Shown here: piece after piece, positions 26,410 to 33,501 of the stretch | How the letters are laid out: each line of letters starts with the position of its first letter | How positions within the stretch are numbered: the first letter of the stretch is position 1 | DNA from: Rufibacter sp. LB8 | Lineage (GTDB): Bacteria; Bacteroidota; Bacteroidia; Cytophagales; Hymenobacteraceae | Assembly (NCBI RefSeq): GCF_014876185.1 | Contig: NZ_JADALJ010000001.1 | Location: 3,639,501 to 3,703,500, forward strand | DNA length: 64,000 nt | Direction: 5' to 3' | Notes under the pieces: model-generated | Seen by the model: the letters and a program-made list of their open reading frames with translations, nothing else | What the model was told of the DNA's origin: nothing | The model's database searches: none | Made by a program: the position numbers and the translations under genes

Positions 26410-27480
26410 ATGATTTACTTCACGCCCGGCCCGGCCCAATTGTACCCCACCGTAGAAAAGCATTTGCAGACCGCGTTAACCCAGCAGGTGTTCTCTCAGA
26501 GCCACCGGAGCCAGGCGTTCAAGGATCTGTACAAGGAAGCAGATACAGGCTTGCGCGAGCTGTTTCAGTTGCCCCAGGATTTTGCCATTTACTTCACCGG
26601 CTCGGCCACTGAGATTTGGGAACGAAGCCTGCAGAACCTCACCGCCACGCATTCTTACCATCTGGTGAACGGCTCCTTCTCCCAGAAATACCTAGACCAC
26701 GCCAACTGGCTGGGAAGAAACGCGCAGCAACTGAAAGTACCGTTTGGGCAGGGGTTTGATGTAAACGCTATTGATATTCCCCAGGAAACGGAGTTGCTGG
26801 CCCTTACGCAGAACGAGACCAGTTCTGGCGTGTGCATGCCGGTGCAAGATATTCATGCCCTGCGGGCGAAGTACCCAGAGCCGCTGCTGTCCGTGGATAT
26901 GGTTTCGGGCGCGCCGTTTGCGGCCCTAGATTTCAATCAGGTGGACATGGCGTTCTTCTCCGTGCAGAAAGGTTTTGGGTTACCGGCGGGGCTAGGCGTG
27001 TGGCTGGTCAACGAGCGTTGCCGGAACAAAGCGGCCGCGCTGGAGGGAACGCAATACACCGGTGGCCATTACAGCATCAAGTCTTTGCATGAGCAATACC
27101 AGCAGTTTCAGACACCGTGCACACCTAATGTGCTGGGCATTTACCTGCTGGCGCAAGTGGTGGAAGACATGCTAGCCAAGGGCATAGACACCATCAGGCA
27201 AGAAACGCAGGAGAAAGCGCAGGCGCTGTATGGTTTTCTGGAGGAGAGCAGTCTGTTTGCTCCCTTTGTGCAGCACGCGGCGCACCGCTCGCCCACGGTC
27301 ATTGTGGCCGATGTTCTGGAGAAACCTGCCGCTGAGGTGATTTCGGCGTTAAAAAAACAGGGTCTGGTGGTGGGCTCTGGCTACGGGGCGTTCAAAGACA
27401 AGCAGATCAGGATCGCGAATTTCCCGGCGGTGTCTCCGGCCGAGGTAGCCCAACTGATTGCCGCGTTAAAGCAGTTGTAG
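26410..27480 (+). CDS. Class V aminotransferase, probable phosphoserine aminotransferase
   Basis: A PLP-dependent enzyme of 356 residues. The N-terminus MIYFTPGPAQLYP matches the NFGPGPA-like start of SerC/class V enzymes; FTGSATEIWERSLQN follows and the PLP lysine is in MAFFSVQKGFGLPAG (about residue 191). Because the SerB-SerA fusion lies 282 bases upstream on the same strand, the likely step is 3-phosphohydroxypyruvate plus glutamate to phosphoserine, completing the pathway. A related alanine-glyoxylate aminotransferase role is possible, so no symbol is given. Confidence 0.82.
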   Translation: MIYFTPGPAQLYPTVEKHLQTALTQQVFSQSHRSQAFKDLYKEADTGLRELFQLPQDFAIYFTGSATEIWERSLQNLTATHSYHLVNGSFSQKYLDHANWLGRNAQQLKVPFGQGFDVNAIDIPQETELLALTQNETSSGVCMPVQDIHALRAKYPEPLLSVDMVSGAPFAALDFNQVDMAFFSVQKGFGLPAGLGVWLVNERCRNKAAALEGTQYTGGHYSIKSLHEQYQQFQTPCTPNVLGIYLLAQVVEDMLAKGIDTIRQETQEKAQALYGFLEESSLFAPFVQHAAHRSPTVIVADVLEKPAAEVISALKKQGLVVGSGYGAFKDKQIRIANFPAVSPAEVAQLIAALKQL

Positions 27481-27633
27481 GCGCTAGTGAAGCGGTAGAT
27501 AGAAATATCTATATATGTAGAAGGTATAGCAAGCCTCTGGAAATTAATAAATTATTGAGCCGATTGGCTATCTAGTTGAAATCAGGGCCGTATAAGGAGA
27601 GAAGTTCACCAAGGCTTTTACGCTTATACCACT

Positions 27634-27837
27634 ATGAAGAAATTAGTACTTAGCTTGTTACTGTCGGGGTTTGTACTGGCAGGCGGGCCAGCGGCTATGG
27701 CCATGGAAAGCACCGCTGCGGCGGCCGAGAAAGAGTTTCCGCTCTTCGGGAAAAAGAAAAAAGGCAAGAAGGCCAAGGCGTCCAAGTCTAAATCGCATAA
27801 GAAGCAATACCTGAACCGCGGAAAGCGCGTACGCTAG
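27634..27837 (+). CDS. Small exported Lys-rich protein A
   Basis: A 67-residue protein with a signal peptide (VLSLLLSGFVLAGGPAAMA, cleavage near AMA) and a short mature part: EFPLFGKKKKGKKAKASKSK and then HKKQYLNRGKRVR. The mature tail is roughly 40 percent Lys/Arg. Its layout (signal, short linker, xLFGK, Lys-rich tail) is shared with the gene at 28525. No known family is recognised. An arm of a decayed palindrome overlaps the stop codon and a hairpin terminator follows at 27911. Confidence 0.7.
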   Translation: MKKLVLSLLLSGFVLAGGPAAMAMESTAAAAEKEFPLFGKKKKGKKAKASKSKSHKKQYLNRGKRVR

Positions 27838-27873
27838 TTTTGCCCCCATTTACAAAATAGAGCCCGAAAACGG
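27837..27873. repeat. Decayed intergenic palindrome, copy 17
   Basis: Left arm GTTTTGCCCCCATTTAC, right arm GAGCCCGAAAACGG; the left is degraded. It overlaps the last base of the stop codon at 27835-27837. Confidence 0.6.
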
Positions 27874-27910
27874 CTTATCCTATCTCAAGGCTACCTATTG
27901 TAATAGAGAT

Positions 27911-27941
27911 GCCCACTTGCAAAAGTGGGCGTCTTGTTTTT
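27911..27941 (+). terminator. Intrinsic terminator after small Lys-rich protein A
   Basis: GCCCACTT pairs with AAGTGGGC around a GCAA loop, then GTCTTGTTTTT. It lies 73 bases after the stop. Confidence 0.8.
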
Positions 27942-28451
27942 ACGGCCTTTGCAGCTTGATTATATCTATCTCTTGTGCCGCAACCAGGGTTCGCAAAAAT
28001 CTGACTTCACCGTATTCTCCCGGTTTTCACCTCCGTGGTCAGCCTCTACCTGCGCTCAAACCTACCTAGGCGGCATTTATTGATGATTATGCCAACTTCT
28101 GACAGTATTACAATTCAGTCAGAGATTAATACACTTGATAAATATTTTAGAAATTTTTAAGAAAAAATATCCATAATTAGAGTTGGCCCGTATAATTGTA
28201 GTATGATTTCCATATGTTTTATAAGTCTTATGACGGACATATGAAATTTATTAAAAAAATCGTTTAATTTTAGGGGTAGAAAGAAAGCAGAAGGAGATGG
28301 AGTTTAGTAGTGAAGTTGAACCACATTTGGGAGATTTGCGAAACTTGCTATAATTCCAAGAAAAAATATTGCCTGTAAAAGAGAATGAAAACGCCATTTA
28401 AACGAAACTGAGCCACTTTTTAGTTATTAAAAATATTTATTATATTTTTTA

Positions 28452-28483
28452 TTTGAATTGTTAAAAGATAACTACTAAGTTTA
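28452..28483 (+). promoter_or_regulatory. Promoter-like site upstream of small Lys-rich protein B
   Basis: TTTG at 28452-28455, then a 20-base spacer, then TAAGTTTA at 28476-28483. This is one base off the Bacteroidota -7 box TAnnTTTG. It lies about 41 bases upstream of the ATG at 28525. Confidence 0.4.
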
Positions 28484-28524
28484 GGTCAATAATCAGATTT
28501 ACTATAACAAAATCCATAACAGCC

Positions 28525-28722
28525 ATGAAAAAATATCTACTAGGAATTCTTGTTGCAGCATTTGTTGTTTCTTCCGCTCCCGTGGCTTCTGCTAACGAGG
28601 CATCTCCGTTCGAATTGAAGACTTCTTTGTTTGGTAAAGACAAGCTGAAAAAATCAAAGAACAAGAATGCTAAAAAGATGAAGGCTCTTAAGAAATACAA
28701 AAAAAGAACCAGCAAGAGATAG
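28525..28722 (+). CDS. Small exported Lys-rich protein B
   Basis: A 65-residue protein with a signal peptide (LLGILVAAFVVSSAPVASA) and a mature segment NEASPFELKTSLFGKDKLKK followed by alternating Lys/Asn/Lys stretches ending KKRTSKR. It shares the exported, FGK-then-Lys layout of the 27634 gene but is not closely identical, so the pair is an ancient duplication or convergent. It has no known family. The highly basic, unstructured-looking tail could bind nucleic acid, acidic polysaccharide or lipid; this is inference. A bidirectional terminator follows. Confidence 0.7.
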   Translation: MKKYLLGILVAAFVVSSAPVASANEASPFELKTSLFGKDKLKKSKNKNAKKMKALKKYKKRTSKR

Positions 28723-28793
28723 CCTTCTGTACAGGCCTTAAAGACAAACAACAACGTGTGTCTGTAACCAGCGTGCAGATACATCTATAGACT

Positions 28794-28837
28794 AAAAAGC
28801 AAAAAGCCCACTCTTATAGGTGGGCATTTTGCTTTTT
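28794..28837. terminator. Bidirectional terminator between convergent genes
   Basis: The arms AAAAAGCAAAAAGCCCAC and GTGGGCATTTTGCTTTTT pair for 17 of 18 bases around TCTTATAG. It can terminate the small-protein gene and the facing lutB gene, whose stop lies at 28836. Confidence 0.85.
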
Positions 28838-30218
28838 AGGAGGTTCCGCGCTGCTTGCGCCATTGTTCATTGAAAGACTGCGCCGGTGCCGTGAGGGGTT
28901 CCCTTCTAATTGCCCAGGTGTCTTGCTGTAGTTTTCTAAGCACAAAGTTCTTGACCGCCGCCGGCGCGAAATTGATCAGCTTTCGGTTTTTCATGCCGTA
29001 GGCAAACGCCCTGAACGCCAGCTTCTCATTCTTATCCACCAAACCTTCTTCCACGCTTTGCTTGCGGTTTAACAAAAGCAGATTGTGCAACGGAATCTTG
29101 ACCGGGCACACGCTGGTGCAGGCGCCGCACAATGAACTGGCGTAACTCAAGTGCTTGTTCTCCTCAAACCCGGCCAAGTGCGGCGTAATGACAGAGCCAA
29201 TGGGGCCGCTGTAAGTGGTTTCATAGGTGTGGCCGCCTATGTTCTTGTACACCGGGCACACGTTCAGGCACGCGCCGCAGCGTATGCAGTTGAGCGCCTC
29301 GCGCTGCTCTGGCTTGGCCAAGAGGTTGGTGCGGCCGTTGTCCAGCAAGATCACGTACATTTCCTCCGGGCCATCTTTCTCGGTGGGCTGGCGCGGGCCG
29401 GTGAGCAACGTGTTGTAAATAGTGATGTTCTGCCCGGTGCCGCTGGTGCTGAGCAAAGGCCAGAACAGGTCCAGGTCCACCATGCTGGGAATCAGTTTCT
29501 CAATGCCCACTACGGCAATGTGCGTTTTTGGGAAGGTGGTGGAAAGCCGGGCGTTACCTTCATTCTCCGTGACCGCAATGGCGCCAATATCGGCAATCAG
29601 AAAATTAGCGCCGGTAATGCCCACTTCCGCGGACGTGTATTTGTCTCTGAGCAGGTTGCGGGCGGTAAGTACCAACTGCTGCGCGTCATCTGTCATGGGG
29701 ATGCCCAGTTTCCTGTGGAAAAGCTCGGCGATGTCTTTCTTAGACATGTGCATGGCCGGCGTGACAATGTGGTAGGGACGCTGCTCATTCAGCTGCACAA
29801 TGTATTCGCCCAGATCGGTCTCCACGGTTTCAATGCCGTTTTTCTCCAGGAAATCATTCAGATGAATCTCCTCGGTACTCATGGACTTGGACTTGACCAC
29901 GCTCTTGGCACGCTTTCGTTTCATGATCAGGCCAATCTCCTTGAGCGCCTCGGCGGCGTTCTGCGCCCAGATTACCTTGCCGCCGCGCTTGGTAAAGTTG
30001 TTCTCAAATTCCACCAAATACTTGTCAAGGTTATTAATGGTCTGCGTCTTTAAAAACGAGGCCCGCTCACGCGCCAGCTCATGATGGTCATAGGCTGCCA
30101 TGCCGTTCTGCACCGCCGCGTTGTACTTGCCTATGTTGAACCGTATTTTCTGCCGATGGTCCAGGTCAAATGCCTTGGTCTCTGAGTCCAGCAGAAATTG
30201 TTTTAGTTTAGTGCCCAA
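28836..30218 (-). CDS. lutB: LutB-like iron-sulfur protein for L-lactate use
   Basis: A 460-residue LutB/YkgF-type protein. The N-terminal half is the LUD fold (GITGANFLIADIGAIAVTENEGN); the C-terminal half has two [4Fe-4S] clusters, CIRCGACLNVCPVY and CGACTSVCPVK. The LutABC complex oxidises L-lactate to pyruvate. The start is taken as the TTG at 30216-30218, giving an N-terminus MGTKLKQFLLDSETKAFD, after a purine-rich AGAAGAGAAGAA stretch. The frame from 30320 encodes palindrome sequence and is rejected. lutA and lutC are not adjacent, although these usually form an operon. Confidence 0.88.
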   Translation of the reverse strand: MGTKLKQFLLDSETKAFDLDHRQKIRFNIGKYNAAVQNGMAAYDHHELARERASFLKTQTINNLDKYLVEFENNFTKRGGKVIWAQNAAEALKEIGLIMKRKRAKSVVKSKSMSTEEIHLNDFLEKNGIETVETDLGEYIVQLNEQRPYHIVTPAMHMSKKDIAELFHRKLGIPMTDDAQQLVLTARNLLRDKYTSAEVGITGANFLIADIGAIAVTENEGNARLSTTFPKTHIAVVGIEKLIPSMVDLDLFWPLLSTSGTGQNITIYNTLLTGPRQPTEKDGPEEMYVILLDNGRTNLLAKPEQREALNCIRCGACLNVCPVYKNIGGHTYETTYSGPIGSVITPHLAGFEENKHLSYASSLCGACTSVCPVKIPLHNLLLLNRKQSVEEGLVDKNEKLAFRAFAYGMKNRKLINFAPAAVKNFVLRKLQQDTWAIRREPLTAPAQSFNEQWRKQRGTS

Positions 30219-30273
30219 ATTCTTCTCTTCTAGTCTTGCCCGTGCCGGGAAGTTTTTCTGTCTTTTATACGTT

Positions 30274-30313
30274 CTGTTTTCGGCCTCATTTCTGGAAATG
30301 GAGCCGAAAACGG
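30274..30313. repeat. Intergenic palindrome, copy 18
   Basis: CTGTTTTCGGCCTCATTTC opposite GAAATGGAGCCGAAAACGGG, with a one-base slip. It lies 55 bases upstream of the chosen lutB start. Confidence 0.85.
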
Positions 30314-30326
30314 GAGCCACGAAATT

Positions 30327-30427
30327 CCCTCTCCCTTTAGGAGAGGGTTAGGGTGAGGGAGTTTTTTTTAAGCATTGCACTTCAGAATAACACCCTCATC
30401 CTAACCTTCTCCCAAGGGGAGAAGGGA
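30327..30427. repeat. CCCTCTCC / CCTAACCC inverted repeat (family G)
   Basis: CCCTCTCCCTTTAGGAGAGG with GTTAGGGTGAGGG (30327-30360) faces ACCCTCATCCTAACCTTCTC and following (30390-30427). Another single copy is at 50608-50643. Similar elements are common in many bacterial genomes. Confidence 0.65.
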
Positions 30428-30450
30428 CTTTTTGGTATTTCGTTTTGAAA

Positions 30451-30490
30451 CCGTTTTTGGGCTCATTTCTGGAAATGAAGCCGAAAACAA
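30451..30490. repeat. Intergenic palindrome, copy 19
   Basis: CCGTTTTTGGGCTCATTTC opposite GAAATGAAGCCGAAAACA. It lies among repeats between the 30598 gene stop and family G. Confidence 0.82.
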
Positions 30491-30597
30491 GAAATTGTGA
30501 TTGAGCCCCTGCCAGCCAAAATAGGGAATAATTGTTTGTAAATGTACTTGTGATTTATTTAAGTGAAAAAATTAATCAGAAGGTAAAAGCAACTATT

Positions 30598-30861
30598 TTA
30601 TTGTAATTGGATGCTATATGTTGTCTTCTTTTTTATTTCAAGATCATCATTTCGAAGAATAAAGAAATACATGCCAGCTGTAGAAAAGAACCAAAGCAAA
30701 TAACTTTCAAAGTCTGTGGATTGGCGAATGAATATTTGTCTAAAAATCCAAAACCATGTATAGAGGTTAAACGCGACCACGTAAGTTCTTTTTATCCAAA
30801 GAGTTGCTTTAGTTTTAACTGCGTTTTGTTGGTTTTGAAATTCACTTGTTTGATTTTCCAT
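30598..30861 (-). CDS. Small membrane protein of unknown function
   Basis: An 87-residue protein with two hydrophobic stretches (TYVVAFNLYTWFWIF and ESYLLWFFSTAGMYFFILR) and a polar N-terminus and tail. Composition is clearly AT-rich compared with its neighbours, consistent with transfer or a poorly expressed gene. I recognise no family; the frame is plausible but not certain. Confidence 0.45.
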   Translation of the reverse strand: MENQTSEFQNQQNAVKTKATLWIKRTYVVAFNLYTWFWIFRQIFIRQSTDFESYLLWFFSTAGMYFFILRNDDLEIKKKTTYSIQLQ

Positions 30862-30912
30862 CTAGATACTCATTCAAGGTTTAGATTATAGATTTAAGAT
30901 ATAGTTTCAATA

Positions 30913-30942
30913 AAAAAGGAGAAGCCTTCGCCTCTCCTTTTT
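30913..30942 (-). terminator. Intrinsic terminator after M28 peptidase gene
   Basis: AAAAAGGAGA (30913-30922) pairs perfectly with TCTCCTTTTT (30933-30942). On the minus strand this gives AAAAAGGAGA, a 10-base loop, then TCTCCTTTTT, 11 bases after the M28 stop. Confidence 0.8.
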
Positions 30943-30952
30943 CTAAATCTTG

Positions 30953-32587
30953 TTATTTCTTGTTGCTGTCTACTTTGATACGCGCAGTGCGGTTAGCTAA
31001 ATCCCAGGCGGTGTAGAACACCAGGCGGCTTACTTTCTCAGCAGACGGGAAGTTGATTTTCTCCACGTCATCGGTGGGCTGGTGGTAATCCTCATGCACG
31101 CCGTTGAAATAGAAGGCAATAGGAATACCGTTCTTCGCGAAGTTGTAGTGGTCTGACCGGTAATAGAAACGGTTAGGGTCATTGGGGTCATTGAAGGTGT
31201 AGTCCAGATCCAGGTTGCTGTAGGTCTTGTTGGCGTTCTCAGAGATGGCGTGCAACTCAGAAGAAAGCTTGTCAGAGCCAATCACGTAGATATAGTCTGG
31301 CTTGCCTTCATGCTGTTTGTCATTGCGGCCAATCATGTCAATGTTGAGGTTGGCCACGGTGTTGGCTAACGGGAACACTGGGTTCTCCACATAATATTCA
31401 GAGCCTAACAAACCTTTTTCTTCGGCGGTCACAGTCAGGAACAAGATGCTGCGGCGTGGGCCGTGTCCGGCTTTCTTGGCTTCAGCGAAGGCCTGGGCCA
31501 GTTCCATCACCGCCACGGTACCAGAACCGTCATCATTGGCGCCGTTGTACACTTTGCCGTCTTTTATGCCTTCATGGTCATAGTGCGAACTGATCACAAT
31601 GAGTTCGTCTTTCAGATCTGAGCCTTCCAGGTAGCCCAGCACGTTTTCCGTAGGCAAAGGCACACGCTTGCGCTCCGTCTTGATTTTTACGTTGCTAGCA
31701 GCTTTGTACGGTGAAGCCACGGCTTTTCCGGCTTTGGCCACATTGGCATTGTAGGTAGCCAGGCTCTCAGATTTAGTGCCCAGCAGGCTGGCGGCCATAG
31801 TTGGCGAAATCAAGGCCAGGGCCGCTCTTGGCTGCGCCGCCGTGGTGCCGAACCCAATGGAGGTGCGGCCCAGGGCGTTGGCGTAGCGGCTGGTCAACTG
31901 CTGAAACTCAGCGGCTGTGGTGCCGGTCACAATCAAGACTGCTTTAGCGCCTTTTTTAGTGGCGGCGGTGGCTTTGGTACGAGGGTCCTGGGTCCAGGTG
32001 CCCATTTTTTCGGTGCCGCTGATCAGGTATTGCCCGGCCGCGTTTTTGGGTTCGCCAGACATCACCACCACTACTTTGTCTTTTACGTCAAGGTTGGTGT
32101 AGTCTGAATATTTAGGGTCATCAATGCCGTAACCGCCAAACACCACCTGCACAGCTTCCTCAGCCTGGAACGGCGATGCGCCCACCATAAAGAAATCCTT
32201 GCCCATGGCATAGCGCTGCGAACCCACCGTCATGTAGCCTTCGCCCCAGGAGCTTTCTTCCAGGTCAAACGTTTGGTAATACGGGTTGGCACCTGTTTTT
32301 ACCGGGCCTGCTAAGCCATTGGCTCTAAAGTGCTTGGAGATGTAGTCAGCGGCCATTTTCTGACCGCGTCTGCCGGTTTCGCGGCCTTCCAGAGAATCTG
32401 AGGCCAGAATACGGAGGTGTTTCTCCAGGTCAGCGGCCGTGATGGTGTTGGCGTACGTGGTAGGATTGGCGGCAATGGTGCCCGCCGCGGTGGCCGCAGC
32501 GCTACCCGTGGACGCGGTTTGGGAACTGGAACAGCCGGCTGCCAAAAACGCGGCGGCCAGGCCCAGCGTGTAAATATGCTTTTTCAT
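30953..32587 (-). CDS. M28-family metallopeptidase lipoprotein
   Basis: A 544-residue exported aminopeptidase-like protein with lipobox AAGC at residues 17-20 (signal LGLAAAFLAAGC). A PA-like insertion lies at about 130-280. The M28 zinc dinuclear motifs follow: ISSHYDHEGIKDG, NGANDDGSGTVAVMELAQAF, TAEEKGLLGSEYYVENP with catalytic Glu, LNIDMIGRND and a late YRSDHYNFAKNGIPIAFYFN. It most likely releases N-terminal amino acids in the periplasm. No strong partner is in the neighbourhood. Confidence 0.92.
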   Translation of the reverse strand: MKKHIYTLGLAAAFLAAGCSSSQTASTGSAAATAAGTIAANPTTYANTITAADLEKHLRILASDSLEGRETGRRGQKMAADYISKHFRANGLAGPVKTGANPYYQTFDLEESSWGEGYMTVGSQRYAMGKDFFMVGASPFQAEEAVQVVFGGYGIDDPKYSDYTNLDVKDKVVVVMSGEPKNAAGQYLISGTEKMGTWTQDPRTKATAATKKGAKAVLIVTGTTAAEFQQLTSRYANALGRTSIGFGTTAAQPRAALALISPTMAASLLGTKSESLATYNANVAKAGKAVASPYKAASNVKIKTERKRVPLPTENVLGYLEGSDLKDELIVISSHYDHEGIKDGKVYNGANDDGSGTVAVMELAQAFAEAKKAGHGPRRSILFLTVTAEEKGLLGSEYYVENPVFPLANTVANLNIDMIGRNDKQHEGKPDYIYVIGSDKLSSELHAISENANKTYSNLDLDYTFNDPNDPNRFYYRSDHYNFAKNGIPIAFYFNGVHEDYHQPTDDVEKINFPSAEKVSRLVFYTAWDLANRTARIKVDSNKK

Positions 32588-32657
32588 GAATACTTGTTTG
32601 TTGTTCAGTGTTTCAGACCTTAAGTCTACTAATTTTCAGGCGAACGAACAAGTGAAA

Positions 32658-32698
32658 GCGGTTTTTGGGCTCATTTCTGGAAACGAAGCCAAAAACGC
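32658..32698. repeat. Intergenic palindrome, copy 20
   Basis: GCGGTTTTTGGGCTCATTTC opposite GAAACGAAGCCAAAAACGC, with one extra G on the left. It is 8 bases from the ispF stop. Confidence 0.85.
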
Positions 32699-32706
32699 CA
32701 ATTGTT

Positions 32707-33192
32707 CTACGGTCTGTAAATGAGCACGGTGGCATACGCGGCCACGCCTTCTTTCTTGCCCACAAACCCCAGTTGCTCCGTGGTAGTCGCTTTGATGGAA
32801 ATATCGTCTTCTGAAAGGCCCATCACCTTGGCCAGGCAGGTTTTCATGGCCGGAATATGCGGGTTCACCTTGGGTTCCTGCAAACAAACGGTGGAGTCAA
32901 TGTTGCCCACTTCAAAGCCTTTTTCCTTGATCAGTTTCATGACTTCGCGGAGCAGGATTTTGCTGTCAATGCCTTTGTACTGGGGGTCTTTGTCTGAGAA
33001 ATGAAACCCGATGTCGCGCAGGTTAGCCGCGCCCAGCAGCGCGTCACAAATCACGTGAATGAGTACGTCTGCGTCTGAGTGGCCCAGCGCGCCGTGCGTG
33101 TGCGGCACTTTAATACCGCCCAGCCAGAAATCTAGCCCAGGTTGCAATTGGTGCACATCATAGCCGAAGCCGGTTCTTATATGGAAGGACAT
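32707..33192 (-). CDS. ispF: 2-C-methyl-D-erythritol 2,4-cyclodiphosphate synthase
   Basis: An enzyme of the MEP (non-mevalonate) isoprenoid pathway, converting CDP-ME 2-phosphate to ME-cPP with release of CMP. At 161 residues it is the normal length. Active-site segments: GFGYDVHQL (metal Asp and His), GALGHSDADVLIHVICDALLG and KDPQYKGIDSKILLREV. The gene is isolated; palindromes lie on both sides. Confidence 0.96.
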   Translation of the reverse strand: MSFHIRTGFGYDVHQLQPGLDFWLGGIKVPHTHGALGHSDADVLIHVICDALLGAANLRDIGFHFSDKDPQYKGIDSKILLREVMKLIKEKGFEVGNIDSTVCLQEPKVNPHIPAMKTCLAKVMGLSEDDISIKATTTEQLGFVGKKEGVAAYATVLIYRP

Positions 33193-33231
33193 GGTTGTTG
33201 GTTGTCAGTGTTTAGTTGTTGGTGATTAGAC

Positions 33232-33277
33232 TTTCTGTTTTCGGCTTCGTTTCCAGAAATGAGCCCGAAAACGGAAA
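33232..33277. repeat. Intergenic palindrome, copy 21
   Basis: TTTCTGTTTTCGGCTTCG opposite GAGCCCGAAAACGGAAA; outer TTTC/GAAA is paired. It is 39 bases upstream of the ispF start. Confidence 0.85.
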
Positions 33278-33330
33278 TTCTATTCTGATAAAAGGTCTTC
33301 GGTGTGGAGCGCGTCTTCCTCAGATTTCTC

Positions 33331-33420
33331 GCCCTTGTTGGTGTTCTCAGCATCAAGCTTAGATTGGTTTAAGCTTGATGCTGCTTCCTTGGGTTTGTTG
33401 GTGAGAACACCAACAAAGGC
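33331..33420. repeat. GTTGGTG inverted repeat, copy 2 with a different interior
   Basis: The arm GCCCTTGTTGGTGTTCTC pairs with GAGAACACCAACAAAGGC with one mismatch. Inside is a separate hairpin, GCATCAAGCTTA/TAAGCTTGATGC. The interior differs from the 14088 copy. Confidence 0.8.
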
Positions 33421-33450
33421 GTTGATTTTATAAATTTAAAGCGATGCAAA

Positions 33451-33500
33451 ATTTCCTGTTTTCGGGCTCGTTTTCAGAATTGAAGCCGAAAACAGGAAAT
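33451..33500. repeat. Intergenic palindrome, copy 22
   Basis: Outer ATTTCCTG/CAGGAAAT is perfectly paired. It is 1 base from the M16 stop triplet at 33502-33504. Confidence 0.9.
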
Positions 33501-33501
33501 C

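Larger units (their letters stand above)
27838..28524. other. AT-rich gene-free interval between two small-protein genes
   Basis: Apart from a decayed palindrome, a terminator and a promoter-like site near its right end, I see no feature. Roughly 28080-28520 is distinctly A+T-rich (many homopolymer runs), with no recognisable ORF or RNA fold. It is either control DNA for the downstream gene or an unannotated RNA; sequence alone cannot tell. Confidence 0.5.

Noticed and set aside
27980-28040. tRNA-like piece (GGGTTCGCAAAAATC)
   Set aside because: Only a T-loop-like fragment is present; no acceptor or anticodon stem pairs.
29151-30053. 300-codon plus-strand frame inside lutB
   Set aside because: Antisense to iron-sulfur motif-bearing lutB; its protein is low in conserved features.
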